From the IMG/VR virus record IMGVR_UViG_3300046516_001254, positions 1 to 30,219 of that record: a stretch of DNA of 30,219 bases; one strand, 5' to 3'. Source of the stretch: a virus. The first letter of the stretch is position 1. Every line of letters begins with the position of its first letter. Below are positions 23,750 to 30,219 of the stretch, one piece after another. Position numbers and translations under genes: made by a program. Below the pieces are notes generated by a model. It ran no database searches and was not told the DNA's origin. It was given only the letters and a program-made list of their open reading frames with translations.

Positions 23750-24695
23750 GTTCGATCCTGTGATGCTCGCTCCGGAAGCTCCGGTTGCTCTCCCGCGCCC
23801 AGGGGAACGGGCATTGGCCTTCGACGCTCTCCCAGCCCTGGAAGGTACAGGTATGAGCGAACGCTTCCGGTTCATCCTTGTACAATGGGGCGTTTGTGTC
23901 GCTGTGAGCGTCGAGAGCGCCCTTCGTCTTCTCGCAGCTGATCTTGATGTAGGGATCGAGCCATGGGTAGAGGCGGACGAGGATCTCGCGGGCCATCCTC
24001 ATGACCGTGACTATTTCCCACTGAAACATGGAGCAGCCCCGGTAGGCGTAGACGTTGATGAACTCGCGGAGCGGGTACTCCATCATGATGTAGTTCGTCG
24101 TGCCCTCCGGGAGAATGTAGCGGGCGTCCTGGTAGGAGATGTTCGCTTCGCAGGCCGTGACGTAAGCCTCCCGGCAGGCCTCGATTGCAGCAGCCCATAC
24201 CAGCCGAACCTCGTCCGGCGCTCGCCAGATCGACTCGGGCACCCGCTGCTCTGGACCGGATCCGTAGTAGCTCGCGCGCATCGACTGCTGATGGAACGCA
24301 GCCTTGCGGGTACGGACGATCTGGTGAGTACAGGCGCGCGATACTCCACTCACTTCGAAGACGAGAACCTGGGACTCCAGGGCGGTCTGGAGACCGCCCC
24401 GGAGCATTTCCTCCCAGTCTCGCGTATCTTCATCCGGACTGTACAGGTCGATCCCGATGGTAGCCCGGGTCGCTTTCGACAAGACCTTTTCGAACTCAGG
24501 GTTCAGACCTTGGACGAGGTTGACATGAATGCCGTCGTCGCCCACTTGTAGGAGGTCGTTGTCGTACGGCGATACGTGGTGGCCGTCGTTGATCGAGTGA
24601 CGGTTGAACGCGACATCTCTGAGAAGCTCAGTCTCGCTGCGATCTTCCCACTCGCGAGATGCGCGGTACGGTGAAGGTTTGCGAGGGTCGTACAT
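23739..24695 (-). CDS. thyX: Flavin-dependent thymidylate synthase
   Basis: 318 residues. ThyX makes dTMP from dUMP with methylene-tetrahydrofolate and FAD. The ThyX signature RHRX7S appears as RTR at 128-130 followed by seven residues and Ser138 (VRTRKAAFHQQSMR), with THQ at 123-125 before it. Downstream, EGTTNYIMMEYPLREFINVY and YRGCSMFQWEIVTVM match the conserved substrate and FAD-binding region. The His-to-Thr change in the signature is unusual. The protein is longer than typical 215-250 residue enzymes, with an N-terminal extension (SPYRASREWEDRSETELLRD) and a C-terminal extension. Start ATG lies one base after the HU-like stop. It fits a phage dTMP supply system with the HAD phosphatase and polymerase genes. 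Confidence 0.9.
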   Translation of the reverse strand: MYDPRKPSPYRASREWEDRSETELLRDVAFNRHSINDGHHVSPYDNDLLQVGDDGIHVNLVQGLNPEFEKVLSKATRATIGIDLYSPDEDTRDWEEMLRGGLQTALESQVLVFEVSGVSRACTHQIVRTRKAAFHQQSMRASYYGSGPEQRVPESIWRAPDEVRLVWAAAIEACREAYVTACEANISYQDARYILPEGTTNYIMMEYPLREFINVYAYRGCSMFQWEIVTVMRMAREILVRLYPWLDPYIKISCEKTKGALDAHSDTNAPLYKDEPEAFAHTCTFQGWESVEGQCPFPWARESNRSFRSEHHRIERAK

Positions 24696-24696
24696 G

Positions 24697-25065
24697 TTAC
24701 GCGACCTTCTCTTTCTTGGCCTTGATCTCCGCCAGGATGCTCTTCCCCACCGGACTGGTTGAAGACGGCGCGCTCTTCTTCAGACCGGAGAGAACCGTAG
24801 CCGTGACGCCGATCTTGGCAGGACGACCCGGCGATGGGCTCGACGTTCCGTTGAACGGATTACGGACCATCGTCCCCTTCTTGATCGCCGGGGAGATCCT
24901 GTGCTTGAACTTGACATAGGGGGTGATATGAACCGTGTTCCCCTCCGCCAGCTCTTCTTGGATGATCTCGAAGAACACGTCGAGGACCAACCTGACTTCG
25001 GACTTCGACACGTTCAGTTCTTCGGCGACCTCGTTCACCAAGTATGGCAGTCTAACCGTTTCCAT
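24697..25065 (-). CDS. HU/IHF-like DNA-binding protein
   Basis: 122 residues from the ATG at 25065, which has AGAGGAGGGAG directly upstream; the in-frame ATG at 25119 lies in the preceding gene and lacks this site. The first 45 residues give the two helices (LPYLVNEVAEELNVSKSEVR, VLDVFFEIIQEELAEG). Then come the beta arm region (VHITPYVKFKHRISPAIKKG, MVRNPFNG) and PGRPAKIGVTATVLSGLKKS, equal to the HU saddle and C-terminal helix. A basic tail (SILAEIKAKKEKVA) follows. HU-like proteins bend and compact DNA; here it would help phage replication or packaging. The RNP-like RNPFNG motif supports the family. Confidence 0.85.
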   Translation of the reverse strand: METVRLPYLVNEVAEELNVSKSEVRLVLDVFFEIIQEELAEGNTVHITPYVKFKHRISPAIKKGTMVRNPFNGTSSPSPGRPAKIGVTATVLSGLKKSAPSSTSPVGKSILAEIKAKKEKVA

Positions 25066-25082
25066 GCTCCCTCCTCTTTCTG

Positions 25083-25610
25083 CTAGAGTAGTCCGCAATA
25101 ACGAGCCGTATTCGGCCAAGGGCCGTAGCCCCGGCCGCTGTCCCGCGCCCGCCTAGCCGCCATAAGCTGCGCCCAGGGAGGCCAGTGATCCGCCGTGCCC
25201 CACCGACCCATGAAGTCCGAGCCGTACGACCTCATGAACCCGTAGTCCATCTGCAGACCGCCGTAGTACCCGTTCCCGGTGTTAGAGTCCCACGCTCCCT
25301 CATATCGATGGATACACATCCACGCTCCAAGGTCGCTCGCTTGGAGCGACCGCACCACGACTCTTGGTCGCAGCGTTCTCCTTGTTTCTCGTAACTCCTT
25401 GGCCAGCCATCTGACCGCTTGGCAACCCCATCGCTTCGTTACGTGCCTCCCATGATTGCAGAGATACTTGGCGTGCTTCAGGTTCAGCTTCTGCGAGACT
25501 TCCCGGCAGTGCATTGTGTCGCACTTCGGGTGAGTAATCAGTTGTGCGGACGCGGGAGCCGACCAAGTAAGGACGGCTGTTGCGACCAGTATGAGTGGTG
25601 CGGACTTCAC
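25083..25610 (-). CDS. Secreted transglycosylase-like (Rpf-type) cell-wall enzyme
   Basis: 175 residues from GTG 25610 with AAGGAG four bases upstream. Residues 1-22 form a clear signal peptide (SAPLILVATAVLTWSAPASA). A Cys-rich linker follows (KCDTMHCREVSQ, YLCNHG, WGCQAVRWL). The C-terminal 80 residues match the Rpf/transglycosylase-like domain: WMCIHRYEGAWDSNTGNGYY with Glu104 as catalytic candidate, GGLQMDYGF, then WPNTARYCGLL. Rpf-type enzymes cut the glycan strand. In actinobacteria I recall similar secreted proteins. It is the only separate endolysin-like gene here and lies in the replication operon, away from the holin candidates. It could be the endolysin or a spore/growth-state-modifying enzyme. 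Confidence 0.8.
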   Translation of the reverse strand: MKSAPLILVATAVLTWSAPASAQLITHPKCDTMHCREVSQKLNLKHAKYLCNHGRHVTKRWGCQAVRWLAKELRETRRTLRPRVVVRSLQASDLGAWMCIHRYEGAWDSNTGNGYYGGLQMDYGFMRSYGSDFMGRWGTADHWPPWAQLMAARRARDSGRGYGPWPNTARYCGLL

Positions 25611-25705
25611 AAAACTCCTTCTTTGGCTGACAGGGTGCGACGCCTACCCCGACGTCACTGCGCAGCTCCCACCGTGTCTCCATAGCTACGCTGCCCGCTT
25701 GCCGG

Positions 25706-25774
25706 TTACTCCGGCTTGTCGCCACCCTCGTCGGGCGGCGGATCGCCTGGCGTTGGCGGAGTCTCCCTGAACAT
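25706..25774 (-). CDS. 22-residue mini-ORF with strong ribosome-binding site
   Basis: ATG at 25774 is preceded by GAGGAGGGG, ideal for translation. The product is MFRETPPTPGDPPPDEGGDK followed by PE: Pro/Gly/Asp rich and disordered. It lies between the polymerase stop and the transglycosylase-like gene and fills most of an otherwise empty 183-base gap. It may be a leader peptide that affects the next gene, or a genuine small protein. Translation is not proven. Confidence 0.4.
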   Translation of the reverse strand: MFRETPPTPGDPPPDEGGDKPE

Positions 25775-25793
25775 ATTTCCCCTCCTCTCATTA

Positions 25794-28700
25794 TCACGGC
25801 TGGATTCCCCACATCTCGCTCACGTAGATCTCGCGAGCTGCTCGCCAGCCTGGCTTGACACCACGCACCAGGACGATATCCTCGTCCAGCGCGATCTTCC
25901 AAAGGGTCTTCTTGAACCTCTCGTACTTCCAGCGGGTGACTCGCAGACTGACGAGATCGCTCCCGTCGTAGCCCGCGAGTAGCATCCATTCGTTCTTCTC
26001 TGGATGCTTCACCAGCGCCGGGTCTAGCTCCTCACCGGTACGAGCGCGGTTCACTTCAAAGATGTCGCGAAGGTTGCGATGGACTATGACGCCGAGCCAG
26101 ACTATCTCTTGGTCTTCGCCGCGCTCGTATGGGACCTCGACCGCCGTATGCGTAGGCATAGGAAGCTGCTGGCCCGAACTGTCCTTCATTCCCGGGAGAT
26201 CCTTCTTGACGGACGCGATCATATTGTCGAGCCTCTCGATGCCGAAAGGGTCTTCGGCTGTTGCAAAGTCTACGAGCTTCTCGATTGTCTTCTGTCCGAT
26301 TCCCTTCACTTCGATCAGGGACGACCAGCCGATTCCCTTCCAACCGAGCGGACTCTTGAGGACCTCTTCACGCCACTCGACGATCTTCGCGGCCATTGCC
26401 GGTCCTACGCCGTCGATCTGATCGAAGCCAGGACGTAGCCCGCGTCCGCCGTCACGCCTCCAGGTGGTCTCGGAACGACGGAGATCGTAGGGGAGGATTC
26501 GATAGCCATGATGAATGGCGTCGCGTAGCATGATAACCTGGCCGTCGATCTTAGCCTTTGTAGTGACGGTCGCTTTGACGTTGTTCGCACGTCCGCTCTG
26601 CCCCTTCCTGTCGGCACGACGAAGCATCGCCGCGTAGAAGATTCCCGGGTAGTGTTGCTTGAACCACATAGTCCACCATGCAATGTAACCGTAGCTTACG
26701 GAATGAGCCGCGTTGAAGGCGTAGGAGCCGCTGGTCGTGAGACCTCCCCAGATCGAGCGGGCCAACTCTTCATCGATGGGCGGGTAGCTCGACCGCTCAT
26801 GAAGCGTTCGCGCCCCCTCGTAGAACCGTTCCCATTGCCGGTTGAACTCCTGGTCTCCGAGCTTCCGTGAGATGATCTTGCGGATGTAGGCGGCGTGCGT
26901 CCAGTCGAAGTTGCCGATCTCTCGGACGATTTGAAGGATCTGCTCCTGGTAGACGATCTGGAACTGGGTGAACCCCGTAATGTGCTCTAGGGCTGGATGT
27001 TGCAGGTGCGGTTGCTTCTCCCCTCTTTTAATGTCAACATAATCCGCCACAGCTCCGTTATGGAGCGGCCCGGGACGAGCGAGAGCTGTAACGTGACATA
27101 CCTCGTTGAAGTCGTCGGGTTTGACGGATCCGTTGACCATTCGCATGGCTCGCCCTTCGAACTGAAAGACTCCGACGACATCATTCTCCTTGAATCCCTG
27201 GATGGTCTTCTCGTCCTCAATCGGGATCTCGTAGAGGAACGAGGCCGGTTTGCCGAGCATACGGCACATGGCTACGAGCGCGTCGAGCGCGGAGAGGCCG
27301 AGCAGGTCGATCTTGAGGACGCCGAGGTACTCTGCGTCGTACTTGTCAATAGCGATCACTTGGATCAGCTTCTTGTTAACCTCGCGCTCTAGGATCGCCG
27401 TGATCTCGACAATCGGCTCGTTCGATATGGCGACCCCGGCCGCGTGGACTCCGAACGACTTGACGTTGCCCTCTAGCTCGGTCGCGTCCATTAGATCGGG
27501 ATGGCGCTCGATTACCGCCGCGGCCTGTTCGAACTGCTCGATGGTATCTACGATGGTCGCACTGGCGCGCAGGTCGCCGGACGACCGCTCCAGGAGGACA
27601 TCCTTGATCTGGTCCACTTCGAACCGCGGGATCCGGTGAACGCGAGCGGCGTCATCGAGAGCTAGACGTGACTTGAAGGTCTGAAAGGTACCGATCTGAT
27701 TGACGCATTCTCGCCCATACTTCGAAACCAGATAGTCAACAATCTCCCCGCGTCGCGCCGATTCGAAGTCAAGGTCAATGTCCGGAAGATCAAGTCGAGT
27801 GATATCAATGAAACGTTCGAATACGAGATGCGGGAATTGCATGGGGTTAACCTCGGTGATACGGAGCAACCAACAGACCAGGCTCGCCGCAGCGGACCCG
27901 CGCGCAGGACCAACTCCAATGTCGGTGTCTTTCGCGAACCGGACAGCGTCACTAACAATGAGGAAGTAATCATAGAAATCCTTCTCCTCGATGATCGACA
28001 TCTCATACTTGAGCTGTTTCCCGTAGCGGCGCTGCTCAGCCTTGGTCATACGGTCGCAGCCTCGATACTCCCAGCCTCTCTTCAGCCAGGCCCGGAAGGT
28101 CTCTATGCCCGTATCTCCGTTCCGGGTTGGGTACCGGACCATGGGCAAGCGCGGTAGCTCGACCGTACAATCGGTCGCCAGTTCCTCGGAGAGAAGGATG
28201 GCGTTGATCGCCTCCTGGCGCGTTAGGCCGGTCTCGATCAGTCGGCGCATTATGCTACGGTCGGAAGCAGGCGGACAGAGAGCCGCAGAGTACCCCCAGC
28301 TTTTGGCGAGATCCTCCGGGGTGGACTTGCCCCCGCTGCGGAGCGAATGGAGTACCTTCTGCAGCTCTTTCTCCGTCGGCAAAGTGTAGTGGCAATCGAG
28401 CGTCGCTACCATCGGGATCCCTAGCTCGCGAGAGATCCGCGCGATCATAGGGTTGGCCTGGCGCGTCTTCTCTAGCTCGGGGAACGCCTGCACCTCAAGC
28501 ACATAGGACGAGCCCAGAGTACGTTTAAAGCGAGCTGCGACAGAACGACCTCGCCGGTAGCTGGCGTTCTCCTCAGCAATGTGTTTTCCGCCAACAAGCG
28601 AAGTGAAGAGCAGACCGCTCTGGCATCCGCTGAGCACAATAAGGCCACGTCTGTGTTCGCCCAGCATTGATCCAGAGACAGTTGCCTCATAGTAGAAGCC

Positions 28701-29204
28701 CTCCTTGTAGGATCGAGAGACGAGTTGTAGGATGTTCCGGTACCCCTCCTGGTCACGAGCGAGGATCGTCAGGTGGTTCTTGAGCTGCCCTCTCCGCTCC
28801 TGGTCGATCTCGCCGGTGTACAGCTCGATGCCGAAGATCGGCTTGATGCTCTCCCGCTTCGCAGCCTGTTCGAACTTCACATGGGACATTACGTTCCCAT
28901 GCTCGGTCATCGCGAGGGCGGATCCCTGAAGTTCAGCGATTCGGCGAGCATGAGCATCGGGCAGCTGAAAACCGTCAAGGAAGCTGTATGTGGAGTGGTG
29001 GTGTAGAGATACAAAACGCATAGGTCGCGTTGGTGGTCTCTCTCGATGGCGAAGATCTCGTACTGCGGTTGGCTGCTCGTGTCCGCACTCCTTCTTTCCA
29101 AACGCGCCGAGCTTCGCCTTGTCCGGAGACTCACCACGCTGGATACCAAACGCCGAAAGCTTGGCATGATCGGGACTCTCCCCTCTCTGGATTTCGTCGC
29201 TCAT
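25794..29204 (-). CDS. dnaE: DNA polymerase III alpha subunit (DnaE/PHP type)
   Basis: 1136 residues. Residues 1-61 are an extra N-terminal segment with a 16-residue tandem repeat. PHP domain follows: SLHHHSTYSFLDG at 66-78, MTEHGNVMSHVKF, IKPIFGIELY, LSGCQSG and ATLDCHY. Polymerase core: GVGPARGSAAASLVCWLLRI, LPDIDLDFESARRGE (two catalytic Asp, about 473-477), LKIDLLGLSALDAL (third Asp), GVFQFEGRAMRMV, ARPGPLHNG, YQEQILQIVREIG and SYAFNAAHSVSYGYIAWWT. The C-terminus has helix-hairpin-helix (EVKGIGQKTIEKL) and OB-like parts. It would replicate the phage genome. The start at 29204 is supported by an ATGA overlap; Met62 is the alternative. It is near full bacterial length, so it is not a fragment. 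Confidence 0.93.
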   Translation of the reverse strand: MSDEIQRGESPDHAKLSAFGIQRGESPDKAKLGAFGKKECGHEQPTAVRDLRHRERPPTRPMRFVSLHHHSTYSFLDGFQLPDAHARRIAELQGSALAMTEHGNVMSHVKFEQAAKRESIKPIFGIELYTGEIDQERRGQLKNHLTILARDQEGYRNILQLVSRSYKEGFYYEATVSGSMLGEHRRGLIVLSGCQSGLLFTSLVGGKHIAEENASYRRGRSVAARFKRTLGSSYVLEVQAFPELEKTRQANPMIARISRELGIPMVATLDCHYTLPTEKELQKVLHSLRSGGKSTPEDLAKSWGYSAALCPPASDRSIMRRLIETGLTRQEAINAILLSEELATDCTVELPRLPMVRYPTRNGDTGIETFRAWLKRGWEYRGCDRMTKAEQRRYGKQLKYEMSIIEEKDFYDYFLIVSDAVRFAKDTDIGVGPARGSAAASLVCWLLRITEVNPMQFPHLVFERFIDITRLDLPDIDLDFESARRGEIVDYLVSKYGRECVNQIGTFQTFKSRLALDDAARVHRIPRFEVDQIKDVLLERSSGDLRASATIVDTIEQFEQAAAVIERHPDLMDATELEGNVKSFGVHAAGVAISNEPIVEITAILEREVNKKLIQVIAIDKYDAEYLGVLKIDLLGLSALDALVAMCRMLGKPASFLYEIPIEDEKTIQGFKENDVVGVFQFEGRAMRMVNGSVKPDDFNEVCHVTALARPGPLHNGAVADYVDIKRGEKQPHLQHPALEHITGFTQFQIVYQEQILQIVREIGNFDWTHAAYIRKIISRKLGDQEFNRQWERFYEGARTLHERSSYPPIDEELARSIWGGLTTSGSYAFNAAHSVSYGYIAWWTMWFKQHYPGIFYAAMLRRADRKGQSGRANNVKATVTTKAKIDGQVIMLRDAIHHGYRILPYDLRRSETTWRRDGGRGLRPGFDQIDGVGPAMAAKIVEWREEVLKSPLGWKGIGWSSLIEVKGIGQKTIEKLVDFATAEDPFGIERLDNMIASVKKDLPGMKDSSGQQLPMPTHTAVEVPYERGEDQEIVWLGVIVHRNLRDIFEVNRARTGEELDPALVKHPEKNEWMLLAGYDGSDLVSLRVTRWKYERFKKTLWKIALDEDIVLVRGVKPGWRAAREIYVSEMWGIQP
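29097..29192 (-). repeat. Tandem 48-bp repeat at the DnaE N-terminus
   Basis: Two adjacent 48-base units encode IQRGESPDHAKLSAFG and IQRGESPDKAKLGAFG. The proteins agree at 14 of 16 positions, the DNA at 33 of 48, so most base changes are silent. This suggests an old duplication kept under protein-level selection. Confidence 0.8.
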
Positions 29205-29515
29205 CCGTACATCTCTCTTCTGATCTGCTTGACGAGGAAGTTCGCATAGTTGATGATATCGATGGCATCCTCGACCAGCGCGTCATCTAGGTTACTGTGA
29301 TCGACTTCAGGCTGCGTCGTCCGGAGACGCTCGCGAGCGACATACGCCTGCTCGATCCGCATGATGCGCTCACGTAGCTCGCGGATCTTATCGGACGGCG
29401 GCCACTCTAGCCACATCTGTCCTCGGACCATGCTCCGATCTTTGAAGAGCTTCATGGCCTCGTAGAAGACGAGCGAGTGCTCGGCTTCGAAGTCAAAGAT
29501 CTGATCAGGCTGCAT
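29201..29515 (-). CDS. Small helical phage protein upstream of dnaE
   Basis: 104 residues from the ATG at 29515, with GGAGGGAG upstream; a longer frame start at 29551 lies in the upstream gene. The protein is almost all helical: FDFEAEHSLVFYEAMKLFKD, then KIRELRERIMRIEQAYVARE, then DALVEDAIDIINYANFLVKQ. The last helix (Glu/Asp-Ala-Ile-Asp-Ile-Ile-Asn-Tyr-Ala) resembles the helix of MazG-like and nucleotide-modification-associated families, so a nucleotide-pool role is possible. I cannot confirm it. It overlaps the HAD gene by 11 bases and is coupled to dnaE by ATGA. Confidence 0.6.
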   Translation of the reverse strand: MQPDQIFDFEAEHSLVFYEAMKLFKDRSMVRGQMWLEWPPSDKIRELRERIMRIEQAYVARERLRTTQPEVDHSNLDDALVEDAIDIINYANFLVKQIRREMYG

Positions 29516-30161
29516 AACTCTCCCTCCACCAGTTGATTCGTTCCACAGCAAGCTCGGGCGCGGTCTCTAGCGTGCACATGTTCATCCAGGAGAGGTCCTG
29601 GTTGTAGTTGTTCAAGACGAGCACCGTCGTGTCGATCCCGAAGTGTAGAGTCTTTGCCGCCGCATCGCACATCTCTACCAGGTCGTCGAAGATCGCGACG
29701 ACCCGCCGACTGTCGATCCGATGAGCCAGCTGCTCGTACTTGTCCTCATCGAACAGCATGCCGTCGTACCTGATCCCATGACGTCGGCACCACTCGACCG
29801 TATCAGGGACGATGTTGTCGAGCGAGAGGTAGGGACGGGTAGTGGTGATCCACAATTCCGCCCCGGCGCTTCGGATCATCTGGCACAGATCCGCCGCTCC
29901 TTCGTAGATCGGCATCGTCCGCTTCATCCCGCCCTGCCGGTAGGCGAGCTTGACGTCGTGCCAGTCTTTCTCGCTCATCTGGTACACGTCCATCCACCAG
30001 TCCTTGAACTTGATCCCACCGCTGTAGGTGTAGTCGTCGTCCGGCAGGTTGAAGTATTCGACGGCGAACCAGATGAAGTGACCGTGGTAGTCCCCGAGCG
30101 TGCCGTCGATATCGACCGCGACGACTGGCTTGATCTCCCTATAGCAGCTACTGCAACGCAT
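29505..30161 (-). CDS. HAD-superfamily phosphatase, 5'-nucleotidase (NT5C)-like
   Basis: 218 residues from the ATG at 30161, preceded by GGGAGGT; upstream frame to 30215 overlaps another gene. HAD motif I is VVAVDIDGTLGDY with Asp17 and Asp19. Motif II/III region is ELWITTTRPYLSLDN (Thr106-Thr108), then FDEDKYEQL (Lys141), and motif IV is VVAIFDDLVEMCDAA (Asp159, Asp160). The layout matches 5'(3')-deoxyribonucleotidases, which dephosphorylate dNMPs. Near ThyX and a polymerase it would adjust nucleotide pools. Cys3 and Cys6 at the N-terminus (MRCSSCYREIKP) are extra. It could also be another HAD phosphatase. Confidence 0.8.
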   Translation of the reverse strand: MRCSSCYREIKPVVAVDIDGTLGDYHGHFIWFAVEYFNLPDDDYTYSGGIKFKDWWMDVYQMSEKDWHDVKLAYRQGGMKRTMPIYEGAADLCQMIRSAGAELWITTTRPYLSLDNIVPDTVEWCRRHGIRYDGMLFDEDKYEQLAHRIDSRRVVAIFDDLVEMCDAAAKTLHFGIDTTVLVLNNYNQDLSWMNMCTLETAPELAVERINWWRESYAA

Positions 30162-30219
30162 CCGTAACCTCCCGATAGGCGTGGTGGGTGAAGACGTTCT
30201 TGTTCCACTTACCAAAACG
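30148..30219 (-). CDS. C-terminal end of an upstream leftward gene (partial)
   Basis: Reading leftward from base 30219, the frame RFGKWNKNVFTHHAYREVTD then ALQ ends at a TAG at 30148-30150. It overlaps the start of the HAD gene by 14 bases. Its 5' part lies outside the window, so it cannot be identified. Confidence 0.55.
   Translation of the reverse strand, partial: RFGKWNKNVFTHHAYREVTDALQ

Noticed and set aside
25300-25989. A 229-residue minus-strand frame across the dnaE end and the wall-enzyme start
   Set aside because: It crosses two supported genes in another frame and shows no family motifs. Only a short internal start with no good ribosome site is present.
1-30219. tRNA genes, CRISPR arrays, insertion sequences, integrase or attachment sites
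   Set aside because: I looked for direct-repeat/spacer patterns, transposase motifs and tyrosine or serine recombinase motifs and saw none. A tRNA scan could not be run, but coding genes leave little room.

Overview
The window is a contiguous piece of a contractile-tailed (myovirus-type) bacteriophage genome. A rightward virion and lysis block fills positions 1 to about 22134. A leftward replication and nucleotide-metabolism block fills about 22136 to 30219. The two blocks meet tail to tail with a single base between their stop codons. No integrase, transposase, CRISPR array or tRNA gene was seen. The host is most likely a high-GC actinobacterium. This is inferred from the high GC of most genes, actinophage-like capsid and tail proteins, a flavin-dependent thymidylate synthase and a secreted Rpf/transglycosylase-like enzyme. 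It is not proven.

Rightward block: it opens inside the major capsid gene. Three small head genes follow, then a strong hairpin, a CxxCxxCC metal-binding protein, and a 1384-residue lectin/repeat protein that looks like a fibre but lies among head genes. Next come the head-tail connector, a gpS-like tail completion protein, a probable tail terminator, a small protein, the tail sheath, the tail tube, a tail assembly chaperone pair joined by a -1 frameshift, and the tape measure. The baseplate set resembles the PBSX/P2 order: LysM protein, hub with two peptidoglycan hydrolase domains, gp5-like spike, gp25-like wedge, J-like wedge, tail protein I and a collar-domain fibre. The block ends with a cassette of small membrane proteins (holin candidates) and two secreted collagen-like proteins. 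Most genes overlap by 1 to 4 bases (ATGA, GTGA, TAATG, TAGTG), so translation is probably coupled.

Leftward block, in order of transcription from the right edge: the tail of an unknown gene, a HAD phosphatase of the 5'-nucleotidase type, a small helical protein, a full PHP-type DNA polymerase III alpha subunit with an N-terminal tandem repeat, a 22-codon ORF, a secreted transglycosylase-like enzyme, an HU-like protein, ThyX, four small zinc-finger/HTH/HNH-like proteins and a final unknown protein. Together they suggest a phage that carries its own replicative polymerase and dTMP supply.

Points most worth a second look are the head-located lectin/repeat protein, the hub with two lytic domains, the collagen-like cassette, the DnaE N-terminal repeat whose protein is more conserved than its DNA, and the ThyX with RTR in place of RHR in its signature.
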